Counted from the stretch's first letter, positions 1 through 13,397 are shown. The stretch is DNA of 64,000 bases from Helicoverpa zea (GCF_022581195.2 NC_061470.1:5146001-5210000); one strand, 5' to 3'. Notes: generated by a model not told the origin, from the sequence alone. Numbers and translations: made by a program.

Positions 1-3000
1 GATTTTGGGTGTTTTCTTGTGAATATGCCGTTGACACTGAGATTGTTTGTACTATAAACGAGTAACTTGCTTTAAGTCTTACGCAGTGGAACCTATAAAA
101 ATAATATAAAAAATGAGATTGAAAGTGTTAGCCAAGTAAGTAAATTAATTTTACCTAATTAATTTTCGTACTAATTCTTCTTGGCCCTAAATAAATCTAA
201 ACGCTTTTCCCGTGTCCTGTTAGAGTCTTACCGAGTAAAACAAACATTTTTAGGCATAGTAAATGTTTTGAGCATAAAAAACAAGAGTTAAACTAACCAA
301 TCACCTTCCACTTACGAAAAACATCGCCGCAACTTCGCAACTCCACCGCGCGCCACCCCTCGGGGTGCTATAATTTCATAGGACGGGCGTCGCCGCGCTT
401 ATCTCGGGTGCTGCTGCAGGCGCCGCTACCAGCGCCTCTGCCCCCCTCCCCCCTCCTAGCCTATTGTATCGGGAATTTTCGATAAACCACATTCTTAGTA
501 CAGTAATAAATCATGCTACGTGTTTGTTCTTTGTTTTTCGGATCTGTGTTCGTTTCAGGCCTTTTTTGGGGGTAGGTATGGGAGATATAATTGGGGTGTG
601 TTTTTGGGTGAGTGTGTCTGTCTTTTGAGTCTTGTACAATCTCTGATGTCTTATGACTCCTATGTGAAAGTTGATGGTTATCTAGAGGTATTTTAAATAG
701 GAATGATGTCTACATATGCAGATGATATGTTGGTAGGGTTGACTGTTTATATGCCCAATAGCTACATATGCCAAAACACCGTTGGTTAAAACCATTAAAA
801 AATGCAACCTGAGTGTGTTATTTTCTGGCTTCGAATCTTTTTATGCAAAAAGATAATAAACTCAAAATGTCCCTCAACTGCCAACTAAAAAACGACATAC
901 TTATTTAATTTTCACTTATACTACTTACGCAAAAAAACTATCTCTCAAATCCTTACGCCTACGCCTTTTGAAGCGAAATAAATACAAATTAAATATAAAT
1001 TCGTTTTGTCCGCCGTACGCGATAGTACGAGTGCGCGCGACGTTGAGTAATGTCGCCAAACGTTACTAGTCTAGCTGAAACACCGGTGAATGTATGTATG
1101 TATACGTGAAGCTTAGATATAAAGGGATAGTTAACATCAATAGTAGATTTAGTGTAAGATGTGTGCCATTTCAATTTATGGGATATTCTGGCAAAAATGA
1201 ATTCTGACTGAAAGATGTCATTGCAGCCAAGTTTCATCAAAATTCGTTCAGTAGTTTTAGCTTAATAGAGTTAAAACATCTTAAGTTTCACTTTCATAAT
1301 ACTTCTTACTATTCATAATTTCATTTGAGAAAACTCTGACACCAAAGCTTATTATAACTACAGCTCAATCGATGAGAACTGCGTAAATGCGATTCATAGC
1401 AATAAAAATACACGTTTTCCAAAAAAAAAAACAGAAAATATAATAACTGAAGCAGTTTGCTAACAGCAAATAATGCTGAATTTTCACAACACATTTCCAA
1501 TATCAACTCGAATAAAACAAACCTTTTTATCCGAGCAATACCATAACAGTAACAGCTAACCATAAACTAACCATAGACAATAGCTGATTCCGCTCATCAA
1601 AGAGATCAAACTTCATTGAGAATCGCTGATGTTTCAGAGTGTATTTATTATTGGTAGTTTTGTTTGTCGGTCTTTTGATAAATCAAGAACTAGTTAACGT
1701 ATTTTCATGCAGTTTTCAGTTGTAAATAGAGCGACTTCTAATAGAGGTTTAGATATAATGTTTACTTATGAAGACAGGGAACAAAGCTAATAATATTATT
1801 AATGCAAAAGTGAGTTTGTTTATGAAGCTCTCATAGTAAAAAGACCTAACCGATGAGGTGAAATTTCCCACGGAGATGAATAGTCGATTAGACTGTTTAT
1901 TTTTCACCTAGGCGTGACTCTAAGTAGAACCGCGGGACTTATCTAGCGCCTAAATAAAGCGGCGAGTCTAGGCGAGGTTGTAAAAATACAGGATAAATAA
2001 AAATATAAAATAAAATATGGTATGAAAGTGGCGCGGGGCTCAAGAAGCTCGTGATCCTTTTGAATGTGTACTGTGTGGATTAGGAGATACGTGGAGTAGA
2101 CTTTGTCACATATTTTTTTCTTCAGGCGTTGAAGGAACAATGAAAGAAAAGTTTAGTAGGGAAATCTGAAAGGGTTTTTGTGATATTTCCCTACATAATG
2201 AGATCCATTGGCTCTCATAGGCCACGTTCTACAATGCAGTTTTAAAGTAGCTTACCTACGTGGATTTTGTCTTAAATTTATTGTCAAGATTTGAATTTTA
2301 GAATCCCTGAACCACATAAAAATTAACATGTCTAATTAATACAACTTGACATAATAGCAAAATGAAAAATTACCTGTCACAAAATCCTATAGACTTATCC
2401 CATAGCCTCTCTTATTCTAGGCTATAGTTTAAATTTTTTTACGTAGACGACTCCATCCCATTATTCTCAGGGAGTGTTTCTTTGGCCGTAACAATCTGAG
2501 GCGGCGCCACGGGTCAGCGACGACTCCCCACCTCCCCCCTTTTGTACGTGTGTGTGTGTGTATCATAGATACGTGAGAGGCAGAAAATTCGTCCGTTTTG
2601 TACGTACAGACGCATGTATATTGTAAGATAGAGGCCGCAGATGTAAGGTAAGGAGGTTAGGTGTGAATTTTTGTAGATCTGTGCTTGTTTTTGGGTTGTG
2701 GGTGTTATGGTAGGTGTGGGCTTTTGTTTTTAAGTATATTATGTGGCTATGGTAGTTCAGTAGCTGTTAGACCTCGTTGTGTTTAGAGCTATTTAAATAA
2801 ACCACTTGGCGTATTCTAATATGATTTGGCAATCAAGCTTCGGGTTATTTTATAGACATTTATTGATATGTCGACAAAATTTAATTCCCTTACTATGGTG
2901 GCTACTGTGGACTACAACTAAACTGTCATCCAGTGCATAATATGATGTACTGCATCTCTGTAGGTATATCAGTATATCTCACGTATTTCACGTCTCGCTG

Positions 3001-3355
3001 TATATCAGAAATCTGTACATCTCACGAAAGCAGTTGACCCATAGGTGTGTATGCTTAAACTAAGGAGTTTGGCTGTGGTCTATGTACAATACCTATACAT
3101 TTACACACATTGCTTACCCGCTTTCACCAGATAAAACAACACCACTATGTACCTATAGCCTGTCTTGTCTATACTATCACTCGTCTATGGACGAACACGA
3201 AGCCTTTGTCCGTCTCGAGGGTGGTCAACTTATTGGCCCGTGCTCGGTGTTCCTCCGACCTTCGCATCAGTCGAGGTGAGCAGAGATAGGTACGTTTGTG
3301 CCCAAATTATTGTAGGTACATAGTTTTGAATTAGAAACGTCTTGAATCTTGGGTG
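1..3355. other. AT-rich gene-free stretch
   Basis: It holds one CpG-rich patch at 335-460 (CGCCGCGCTTATCTCGGG, then CCCCCTCCCCCCTCC), a transposon scrap at 1,080-1,275, a GC-richer patch with (GT)n at 2,500-2,565, and short chance ORFs. I see no gene. Confidence 0.6.
1080..1275 (+). repeat. Degraded mobile-element fragment
   Basis: ATGTATGTATGTATACGTG, then TTTCATCAAAATTCGTTCAG and TAGTTTTAGC match the kind of target-proximal text seen in Helitron and RTE remnants. No ends are visible. Confidence 0.35.
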
Positions 3356-3358
3356 TAA

Positions 3359-3544
3359 TGCTCATTTTCACCAACAAATACCTAAGTACAGGGATCCCCT
3401 AAGAGCAGTTAGGGAACACTTAATACGAATTTCGTTTTCACCAAAGTTTAAGTGTCCCTTATAACCTTGAAATATATGAGAAGCCCTTATTCTAAGTGAC
3501 ACTTAGTTAGGGAAACGTTAAGAGATAGTTGGTGAAAACGGGCA
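3359..3544. mobile_element. MITE with TAA flanks (186 bp)
   Basis: The left end TGCTCATTTTCACCAAC and the reverse complement of the right end, TGCCCGTTTTCACCAAC, differ at two positions. TAA lies on both sides (3,356-3,358 and 3,545-3,547). The interior is AT-rich and partly self-complementary, with no transposase. PIF/Harbinger-like by its flanks. Confidence 0.8.
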
Positions 3545-3547
3545 TAA

Positions 3548-5930
3548 AATCTTTTTGGTAAGTTCACATTCAGGAGTCGGTGATTTCAACTTGTGTCTGC
3601 TAACATTATAAATGGATGACCCGTTTAAATGGGTTTTGGTACTCAGGACGCATTTGGAACCACAGAAGAGCTGTTATCAGAAATACTGTTTAACTGTTAC
3701 TGCATGAGTATTTTCAAAATTCTAGGAATCCCGAATAAAAAATTGCCATATTTTACTTTTTTAGCGGTCTTTAATAAATTCACCTCTTAAAAGTCTCCAA
3801 CTCTTTCATCCATTTTCCTGTTCACACCTCAATTAAATGCAGACTTTCCTTACAAAAGTTCGTCACCTCCGCTTTATTTTGAGCAAACAACTTGAAACTC
3901 CTGAAAGCTGTTAGTGGCCGCCATAATTGTCTCTTTCCGCGAAACTCTTCGTAATTCTCGTTGCCAGTTACTTAGCAAGTTTTTATGAAGAGATTTCAGT
4001 TGCGAAGGGATTGTTCAGCAATTTGGGGCTGATACTTTCTTAGCTATTAAAAATGCCGTTTCATCTGAGTCAGTGGAAGCTACTCCGCGCACCTAAATAA
4101 AGCTAGCCTTCCTAGACAACCGGGCTTTCTAAATAATTTTTCAAATTAGTCATCCATGTCGTATGTGATGAAAAGTACGACATAGCCTTCCTAGAGAAAT
4201 AGGCTATCTAACGTTGAAAGAATGTTTCAAATCGGCCGAGATGTTTCTGAGATAAAACAAATTCTTCAGCTTTCTAATATTACTTAGTACCTATATGTGA
4301 TAAGGCTATCTAGTAGCTTAGCTGATTTCAGTTATAAGTTCTAGTTCAGATTCGCTTTATTAGTGTTCTAAGTGTCAAATGGAAACTAAAATCCATGTTA
4401 CGTATTAAACATCATGCAATTCCAAAAATACATTATTCCGTCTCGACAAACCGTTTACTTGTTACCACCAGACAAACAAAACTTCGCGACCCGCCATATT
4501 TCAAATTCTTCAGTGTCGGCCATCTTACTTGTCTTTGACAGTTAGTATTTCGCGCCATAGTTGCGAACTTTTCGCGGCGCCCTCTTCATTAGTTTGTGGT
4601 CTGTTGTCGAGAAGATATTCAAAGTTTGCCTTTGTTATTGGTAATTTTGTTGGTTGTTTTTTGCGGTGTTAGATTATGATTTTTATAGCCAAATTGAGAT
4701 CTAATTAAAATAAGAGATTTGTATTATCTCTATGCGTTTTGACAAACAATTTCTAAGATAATTTGTGACTTGAATCACCTTATTACGTTGAGAGTTTTAT
4801 AGAAAGAATTTGAAGTTTTATAGGATTGGCTATAAAGTAGTTACCTAATCTGCTCGTAGATAGGTATGTTATTAACGAAAACAGAAAAAAAACCCCTGTC
4901 TCTTAAATCCCTTTATATTCAAGAAACCCAACAAAAACACCGCAGCTATCTAACTTATCAAGACTAAAATCCACTTTTGCTTAACGTGTTACCGCCTTAT
5001 CCCCAACTATCCTCAGTTAAGAGGAATTATCTCTTCACCTTCACAGTTTGCCCCTTTCCACCCCACCCTCACACCCCCGACCGCCCCAAGATTCCCCCCG
5101 TTCACCCCGTCTAGAAGAATTTTCAGAAGTTTCTTTCTGAATGTATTTTTCAGTCGGATTGTTTTGAACCTTTGTTGTAACTTAATTGAGTGTGTGTTTT
5201 ATATGCAGTGTTTGTTTCAAGTTCTGAGTTTCAAGTATTAAGAACTTATACTCAAATATATGTTATTTGGTTCTTTTGTTCTTATTTAAATAGATCTATC
5301 TGGCAATTGTTTTTTAATCAGACGTCAACATTTGAGGATTTTTACGTGTGTTGATTTTATTTACATTAACAGTCCCAAAAGTATATTTAGTCATTCAGCT
5401 TTTTTCTTACTTCATACTTATTATTTTGAAACTAGCGGATTGACCAAAATTCTGAATATTACGAGTGACGATTGACTTACTTTACCAGTCCTTCACTAAG
5501 AAATCTAGCACATACAAGATACATCCATCTAAAATAAAACTAACAGCCGACATAAAGCCTAGCACACAACTACGAGCCGGGTGTAACAGCCGGGTAGAAG
5601 GGGGTATTATTACACCTACGCGGCGTGCGTATCCCGGCTATTTTCCGGGCAATTTAGCACAGACTCCAGTGGCTAAGAGACCGTGTTAAAGATAGGGGCT
5701 ACCGGCCTCGGATGACGTCAGATGTACACTAAGCTTTATAGTTCAGATTATTTTTTATGTGGACGATATTTTTGCTGAGCTGTTTTTTCGGAGAGGTTTT
5801 CTATTGTCTGGTTGTGGGAAGCTTTTAGATCGTTTATGTATTTGGCATTAGCCTATACCTACTTACATACTTCATAAGTAATAGATTCATCGCCTACATA
5901 TTATTTGATGTACATCGCTCATTATCTAAC
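3548..5930. other. Gene-free stretch with regulatory-like words
   Basis: GCCGCCAT at 3,917, CCGCCATATT at 4,491 and GGCCATCTTAC at 4,519 sit near a GCGCCATAG...TTCGCGGCGCC patch (4,550-4,585) that could be a promoter. The C-rich 5,045-5,110 stretch is simple. The CRE patch at 5,570 is listed separately. Otherwise nothing. Confidence 0.5.
5570..5725. promoter_or_regulatory. GC-richer patch with CRE palindrome
   Basis: A patch with GCCGGGTGTAACAGCCGGGT and CGGCGTGCGTATCCCGG ends in GGATGACGTCAGATG (full TGACGTCA at 5,713). A 74-codon frame crosses it but shows no family features. Confidence 0.25.
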
Positions 5931-5934
5931 TAGC

Positions 5935-6093
5935 TTTTTCGCAACTATGTTGGGGTCAGTTTCCAGTCTAACGGGATGAATCTGAGTACCATTGTTTTAT
6001 AAGAAGCGACTGCCAACCTGACTTCCTCAACCCAGTTACTCCACACCCCTAGGTAAGACTCGTTACGTAACGACTGCCAAAGGAGTTCAATGA
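5935..6093 (-). mobile_element. Degenerate SINE fragment
   Basis: GCAACTATGTTGGGGTCAG, GAGTACCATTGTT, AAGCGACTGCC, CCCAGTTACTCC and CGTAACGACTGCCAAAGG follow in the same order as in the 55.9-kb copy, with several deletions. The head is absent. Confidence 0.75.
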
Positions 6094-8871
6094 CAATCGA
6101 TGTACATTACTAATGAAGATAATTAAAATTAGATAATTCAGAACTGACCCTTGTAAATCCTATTACCTATAAAATATACCTTCACGCAGCTGCCACCCAA
6201 CACACCCCACTGTAAACTAAAGGCAAGTCTACACAATCGGGCTTCGCAATTTTTTCTCGACAACGCGACTCCCAATTCGAGAAACTAGTTTCCTTCCAAA
6301 TGACGAATTAATCTCTCGAAAGTTGCTGGCCGGATATTTTTTTGAATGTTTTCTGATGCAGCCAGTTGGAACAAATTGTTGTGACATTCGGTAGTAAGTA
6401 AAGATACGTCCATTTTGTGAGTTTGAAGCCGGCTCCGATAGTGTACACTAATGTTTATTGTCATTTGATTTGATGGGCATGTGTGTCGTGCCTGTTTAGG
6501 TTAGTGACGGTGAAATTTTAAAGATTTTGAATGGATAGAAACTTGTATGATTAGTTTATTTGTAGATTATGTACCTATTTAGATATCAAATAATAAAAAC
6601 TAATGAACTTTACATCCGTAGCAGTCGTTGCAGACGTTTTTAAATATAGAATAGATAAATGCTTTTAAAATAATATTGTATTTTAGAGCTCTATTTTAAC
6701 GAATCCTTCAAAGGCCACAGCTTTTAAAACGTAAATTAAATTATCTATTACGCGTACCTGGACAATATACGTATAGCCTATGTTACTTGGGAATAGTCAG
6801 GCTTCCTAGTAGTGAAGTAATTTATCAAATACAAAAAAAAGTAAAAAAAAAAAAAAAAACTGAACAGACAAAAAACACCTCTCTATCATCATTGCATAGT
6901 ATTTACGTATAAAGTAATTTAAAAAGTAAACCAACATTATGCATACACCTTAACAATTTATAGGCACAAACTTACAGCAATTATGTACAATTTGTGCCGA
7001 ATTTGGAGCCACTGAGTGTACCTTAAAGTTTGTGAAATGAACGCGATACCAGACTAGAGGTTCCAGCGCTGAGAGCTATGAAATAGCTTGGCTTGTAACT
7101 GTTAGATGTAAATGGCATTTGATTGGTTTTAGATGATGATGTGGATAGCGTCTGGTGATCGGTGAATGTCTTGTCGCTCAATGATGTTGGATACGTTTAT
7201 GAGCAAATTACTGCGTACATTTTGATGTTTAATTTTGTGAAGGGAAGGTGATCGAAACTTAATTCGGTCGCAAGACTAAAGTTAGGTGTGCTGACGGTGA
7301 ATAAGATGACGGCTTTATTGTCTTGATATTACTGGCACATTGTCCCTTTACTTTCATAGAGGAAATTTTATTGTAGCCTAGTTTGTGGATGTCTGCTGAT
7401 AATTTCTGCTAGAATGACAATTAATGCATCTGAGCTTTTATTGTCTGATGGTAGCGTTACCATAACTGTACCAATGAAAACAAGCGAAGGTTTACGTTCT
7501 GTGACTTCATACCATTATTACATTACAACTATGACAAAATCGCATCTGACTGCAGCCTCGACCTTCAAAAGACACCGCTCTTTCAACAACAAAATCCTAA
7601 CTGTAATTCTACTCTAACAATATCCATTTGCTACTTCAATACACATTATTTTAATCCCTTAAACGTTCAAATGGACATTTAATTTTAATCTCCTAGCCGC
7701 CATTTGTACATTACCTGACATTCAAAATGGCGGTGACGCAAAACGCATGACAGCTTAAGTCAGTCACGTAGAAGTTGCGCCAAAAATTTTCAAAAGCTTC
7801 TCTTTACAAATCTACCTCATTATGTCTATATTGGATTGGCGTAATCCTGCAAAAAAGGTTGCTTACGACATTTGCCGAAGCAATTATATATTTAAACGTT
7901 TCTCAATACTATGTTTGTTCGAGTGTAAAATGTCAAAGATATAGAGGTTTTTACCGGCAATTGAGCTCAGGTAGGCAGATGATACAATTATATTGCAAAG
8001 GTAAGTAGTTTTGAAGAAGCAGTGGCGATCACACGGGGCTTGAGTTTTTTGTAATTTTGATAGAGAAGCTGTAGACTATGAGTACTTATACAACATGTAA
8101 CTTAATTAACGCACATCCTGAAATTAGTTTGTTCAGAATCGTTTACTGAATCGATTTATATCATTTTTAATATAGGTAATTTTTTATCCCAAAAATAATT
8201 AAAACTACGGAAATTATTGTCATATTAACCCTGTACAGTCAAAACAAATTCAAATAGACCGTAACTCAAAGTAATAAGACTTCGTGTATTGTCGGCTTTT
8301 TCCGTAGTTTCGTTATGTTGTGTCGAGTCGAGCGGCGCGCGGCGCGATATTTGCGTGCGTAGTAGTATGACCAAAAAGTTCTCCAAGAATTGGTATAACT
8401 AATTTAGTAAATAACAAGGCATATACATGTTAAATTAAAAATTCAGTGTATGTGTTATGATTATAACATAATATTCTAATTGGGGTGTTTGAGGGTGTGC
8501 GTTAATTACATGTTGTATATGTATGAATTTTATATGAGTAAGTTGGTAGGTGTGTATGAATGCAATGGGGTATTAACTACAGGTCATGCTACACACGTAA
8601 GTGAAATGACTTCTACGCACGCTAGGTATACTAAGTTTGTTTGTCATTCCCGACAGATTGCTCATCAACTTTGCACTGATAAAGATCAGCCATACTTGGT
8701 TAGTTTTGGTTATTGGAAAATTTCTTTGAGTTTACAAAGACTGACACCGCCAATAATTTAAACATTTTGATCTAGAGTATCGTGAATTCATTGAAAATCT
8801 AGCCGTTTCCCATAGTTTCGCTCACCAGGAATATGTTAATAAATTATCTCTAATAGAAATGTTCCCTTCTG

Positions 8872-8955
8872 TATCAATCAAATCAAATCTCTTTATTTTT
8901 AGGCTGCATAGGCCCATGGATATATACCTTAAAGGTAATAAATAGGTTAATCAGT
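8872..8955 (-). mobile_element. LINE 3' tail remnant, reversed
   Basis: CAAATCAAATCTCTTTATTT followed by AGGCTGCATAGGCCC is the usual reversed tail of a moth LINE with a polyadenylation-like start. Only the end is recognisable. Confidence 0.45.
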
Positions 8956-9509
8956 TCACCAAATTGAACCAACAAAATATGAATAAAAATTAAAATGAAA
9001 TAGGTATCTTTTTAATATTTTTTTTGTGAACTATTAAATACTTGACCACTGTGACATGTCTGTCCTTTTGAAAGCTTTTTTCATTATTTATTTACTTGAT
9101 ATATTTTTCAAACGTAGCTTCAGAGTAAATTATTCTTTGTCACGTATGACCCCTGCTGCTTAACTTCAGCCGCCATCTTAAGCCCCGAAAAGTAAAATGC
9201 ATGTAGGGAGTAGTTAATTTCAAGTTTCTTTGAAATGTATTTTATTTGGGATTGATATGAAAGCTCTATTATTCAAAATAATAATAACTAAATTACGCGA
9301 CTTTACCAAAAGCTGACTAAAAGAAAACTTTTAACAAAACGAAAAATTAATTCAAAAATCTTTATATAATAGATCAAAAGCATAAAACAATCGAGCATGA
9401 CAAAATGTCGAAACAGCAAGAAAGGAACACGCGAGAACATTCCTTTTTCAAAAAAATTAAGAAAAAAAAACCGTTCCTCCAAAGAACGGCAGACATTTAA
9501 ATAAAGAGC

Positions 9510-9540
9510 ATCGCAGCGCGTTGGCGCCAACGTTCCGCGG
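9510..9540. promoter_or_regulatory. E2F-type palindrome TTGGCGCCAA
   Basis: TTGGCGCCAA at 9,521-9,530 sits in a short CpG-rich patch (GCAGCGCG...CGTTCCGCGG). The same ten bases recur at 53,625. Function is inferred from the motif only. Confidence 0.35.
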
Positions 9541-10029
9541 TTTTTTTTTTTACAGAGAGACCACGATTCAATTTGCTAAGGATCAACGGAGGAGGTCACA
9601 ATGTCAGGCTGAACGCCGCTAATTAACTAGGGCGCCGGCCAGTTTGCACGGAAATTATATTGGAAATTGTATGATATTCATATCTTTGATTTTGTATCGA
9701 TTGTTTATTGCTTTATTGGGATTTGAGTTCATTTGTTTGTTCCGACATTGTTGCCTTTTTGTCCTGTTCTTTTGATACTCAGTACTTAACCTACGTGCAT
9801 CTTCCTTCAACGGTTTGAATTTAAATGCTAATTTAAAGTACTATTTAAGAACGGGGCCTGGCAAAAGGCGTTTGCTTATTTTATCATCTCAGAAAACAGA
9901 GCCCATTTTTATATAAAGACACAAAATAAGCTCTTGCAGAAACTCCCTAAAAATTACACATGAAGGAAAACGCACCAAAACCTACCAAAAACAGTTCCCA
10001 ACTTCATATAATTTGGTAAATACTTTCGA

Positions 10030-10155
10030 TTTAGTGATAGCCGCTGACAGCTTTGAGTTATGAGGCCCTGGTCGCTGGAGTGGCGGCACAGCGCAGCGGG
10101 GGCTTCGGACCACCCGATCTCTTAGGGCTGCCGACTGTGGCCACGCTTCAAGGAG
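10030..10155 (+). other. GC-rich isolated open frame, possible exon
   Basis: Against an AT-rich background, about 110 bp read LSYEALVAGVAAQRSGG and continue FGPPDLLGLPTVATLQGG before a TAG. A CTGACAG precedes it and GGAGGTTAGG follows, which are weak splice-like edges. It may be a small exon or a transposon scrap. No family is recognised. Confidence 0.2.
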
Positions 10156-11499
10156 GTTAGGTTGTAACCACCAAGGAAAAAGAAGGAGACTTTTTTGTTT
10201 TTCAGGGGTTTGCTCTTCCGTAAGTGTAAGCTACAAGCAGTTTTCGTCAGTTTAGGTTTGTGAATTGTAAATAAGGTTTAGAATAGTAACTAAGGTAGTT
10301 CGTGGATGGACACAGGACATGCTTACGAAATAGTGTCCGTGTTATTATGATTCGTGTCGAGAAATTTGCATATTTAAGCTAGAGCTTACAGGTGGTAACT
10401 TTGAGAAAATTCCGATATAGGAAGACCGATAAGATGCTTACGATAGATTCGTCTTCAGACTTTAAAGACTATTTGTATTATATTTAATAGTACAGTAGTA
10501 AAAAATAAATTGAGACAATTCGCCCTTGTGTTTACAGTTACGCCACAAAACCCTCACACTTTTCAAATTCCATTAGATTGTGCTTTAGTTAGACCACTTT
10601 ACAATCGACAATAGACTGTCGACCTATTAGCTAAAACCTCATAATATTGTCGAATATTCGTCTAGAATTTGGTTATGATCCTCTATGCCAGGATATTATA
10701 ACTAACATAACCAGAGTGTGGAGAGATGACACAGCAGGGGGCTTTTATAGGTTTTAATATTGGATCACCCGACTGCACAGGGCTACTAACAACATATTTT
10801 TGTTAAATGAATCTTTGCTGATTTAATATACTCAAAAGTTGTTGGTTGTTTGTTTTTCCGCTTGCGCTTTAGAAAGGCTGTACTGATTGCTGTGGTATTT
10901 TGATGTGGAGATAGATTTATCTATGGCGAGAGCTATGGAGTACTAATTTTACCCAACGCAGTAACGAAATTCCATTGAGATAATTAGAGAAAATTCTACG
11001 ATAGATAATTTCGTAAATTACACTATTTATTTTGAATAAATGTATTTTATTTCGTTATCTACGTTACTTACTCTGCCATCCCTAATCACAATATAGTAGC
11101 TATTCCCCAATTATTTTAATAGATGAAGAGATTATTATAAATCAAAGCTCTCTTATAGGCGCCGAATAATTTTATAGCTTCTCATACTTTATTAAAGGAT
11201 TAAGTTGGATTTCCAAATATTTCAAATATGACAATGATTCAATAAATTATGGGAAACCAGCTATTTCCTGCGGTTCCACTCGCATTCTGGGTGAACTACA
11301 TCGCGCATGTCGATAGCTTATGTCCTTTCTCGGCCTGATGTACCAAAAAATTAAGTAGGTACCATACGTATACGTAAGTTTTTGCACAATGCTAAAATTA
11401 AACAGGTAAGACGACCTGGGTCATGATATAATGGATATCTTTATTGGTAAGTAGATTGGCAGTGACTGTTTTCTTATACCTATGTAGTATACTGCCGTG
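10156..11499. other. Gene-free AT-rich stretch
   Basis: Apart from partly self-complementary text near 10,990-11,075 (GATAATTAGAG... TTTCGTTATC), I see nothing recognisable before the motif cluster begins at 11.5 kb. Confidence 0.5.
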
Positions 11500-12335
11500 C
11501 TACCGAAAAAGGGCACAACTAACATTTTTTGTCAAAATGAGTTATATACATATTCGGAATCAGGAAAAAAAGGCCTATCTGCCTGATTTTTTGTGGATTT
11601 TTAGCTGCAAAATTAACAGAGATAGCATAAGCTTAAAGGGCACAACTACATCACTTTTTAAGTTTTATTACAATAAAAAGGCATATTGTATGATGTGACT
11701 TTTATTTTACCTTTTTACTATCGATATATTTAATGGAACGAATATTTTGGCAATTAATGTAGAAAGAAAAGTCACAACTGGCAGTTATGCCCTTTCTATT
11801 TACCCCTACGCTAATAAATGTTATATAAAAAAGGCACATCGGCGTTATGAATTCATTCTAATATTTTCTGCACCTATATATTCATTTTAAAAAATTACAA
11901 TGAAAAGACACAATTAAGAAAATATGCCTTTACATCGTAAATTTTACTAAAAATTTAACATTGAAAAGGCATATTTGGTTATATGTGCCTTTTCAACATA
12001 ATATTGCTCCTTTCTTGTTATTTTTTATGTTAAGTTAAAAAGAATTATGCTAATTATTAAATATATCCATTTAAATTAAAATATAATATTGCTATCGTTG
12101 TGTACATACCAAAAAAACACATTTTTTTACATTTTAACAATTTCGAAAAACACATTTTAAACGTGTTTTTTTTAACAAAATTCAAAAAATATTTTAAACT
12201 CGATTTTCTCAACATTTGTAAAATGTTAGTTGTGCCTTTCTTAATAACGACGACAGTATACCTATATAGTAGTAGTATAAAGGCGAAAATGTAATTTGTG
12301 TATTTCGACGTTGAAAGGCCAAACCTCTCATTCTT
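11500..12335. repeat. Cluster of AAAGGCACAACT-like motifs in both orientations
   Basis: Plus-strand forms lie at about 11,508 (AAAGGGCACAACTAAC), 11,635 (AAAGGGCACAACTACA), 11,675 (AAAAAGGCATATT), 11,768 (AAAGTCACAACTG), 11,829 (AAAAAGGCACATC), 11,903 (AAAAGACACAATTA), 11,964 (AAAAGGCATATTT) and 12,313 (TGAAAGGCCAAAC). Reverse forms lie at 11,783 (AGTTATGCCCTTTCT), 11,922 (ATATGCCTTTA), 11,981 (ATATGTGCCTTTTCAA) and 12,226 (TTAGTTGTGCCTTTC). The spacing is irregular, so this is not a simple tandem repeat. The surrounding DNA is very AT-rich. Confidence 0.7.
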
Positions 12336-13166
12336 ATGCAACAAGAACAAGGTAGAAAAGAACTTTAAAATAAATAGTAAACAATTTAGTAGATGTAATA
12401 GTAAATATACCTAATATGTGAACTCAAATAAGGTATAAATAGTGTTTTGCTAGTGCAGCAGTGCATATTTCGTTAGTTTTTACTGCTAACACAGTCTAGT
12501 TATCACCTCGCTACCTAATTTGAAATCCTCTCACCATTTAAACCCCATTTGTAAGTTAAAACTGTACTGTAACTTCCATAAAATTTGCATAGAACATGGA
12601 TAATATTTCACAAATCTAGTTTCCTAATACAGTGGTCTATATATAAGATATTTAACCTGTATATGGTGTTATGAAAGTTAAAATTAACTAACAGCTTCCT
12701 TTAACTGTTACTCGTGAAATGGTATACGGTTATTGGTATTTGAACCCATAGTTAATGTTACACGGTTTTTGTAAAATATTGAACGATTTTAGAGTCCGGT
12801 TGCTATATTTAGTAGTCCGGTTGCTAGTAAGTAGTGTAAGTATACCTACTAGGTGTAGTGAAATTACTCAGTTGTTATTAATTAACAAATAGTTTTATAT
12901 AGTATCATTTTATGGAATTGTAAAATAAGTGATTTTTACAAACTCCTAAATCTCACAATCCCGTCCCACAAATATCATAACTGGGAATGTAGGTACGTAT
13001 CTATATTTTTGGGTATGTAAGTGTGTTTGTTACTCCTTCACGCTGAAACTGCTTACGCTAAGTATTTGATAACATTTGCCAATAGCTTATACCTATATCA
13101 AAATAAAATAAAGGCTGCTTTTTATGCTTTTTATATTGGTCTGGGCAATAGCTCTCTCAAAAACGA
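12336..13166. other. Gene-free AT-rich stretch
   Basis: It contains two copies of AGTCCGGTTGCTA 24 bp apart (12,793 and 12,817) and otherwise ordinary AT-rich DNA. Confidence 0.5.
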
Positions 13167-13397
13167 GTGAAGCCGCGACCGTACACTAGTCGTCCAACAT
13201 ACTTCTGTAATACTTTTCACAAGACCACGCCATCACAGACCAGACAGGAGCAATTCCAGCTGATCCCTGTTCCTGGTACAGCCAGCCTCGCCACGTGCTC
13301 CCACGAGCGGCGCCTTTGTCGGCAGATCAAACGCCACGCGTCGCCGCGCGCACTACGCCGCGCTGCGTCTGCGCAGCGTGGTGTGTGTAAGGGATGA
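13167..13397. other. CpG-rich patch with open frames on both strands
   Basis: From about 13,260 the DNA is GC-rich (CACGCGTCGCCGCGCGC, TCTGCGCAGCG). A 76-codon frame on plus and a ~55-codon frame on minus cross it; neither shows a motif. TGCGCAGCG resembles an NRF1-type half site, so a promoter is as likely as an exon. Confidence 0.2.

Larger units (their letters stand above)
6094..10029. other. Gene-free AT-rich stretch
   Basis: It holds a poly-A run at 6,833-6,860, GCCGCCAT at 7,696 and ATGGCGG at 7,727 in opposite orientations 25 bp apart, a CpG patch at 8,320-8,360, a LINE tail at 8,872, GCCGCCAT at 9,169 and the E2F palindrome at 9,521. Small ORFs of 65-93 codons look like chance. Confidence 0.5.

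Noticed and set aside
11444..11698. 84-codon ORF in the motif cluster
   Set aside because: AT-driven composition (Lys, Phe, Tyr, Ile) without domains; the repeat motif explains the sequence better.
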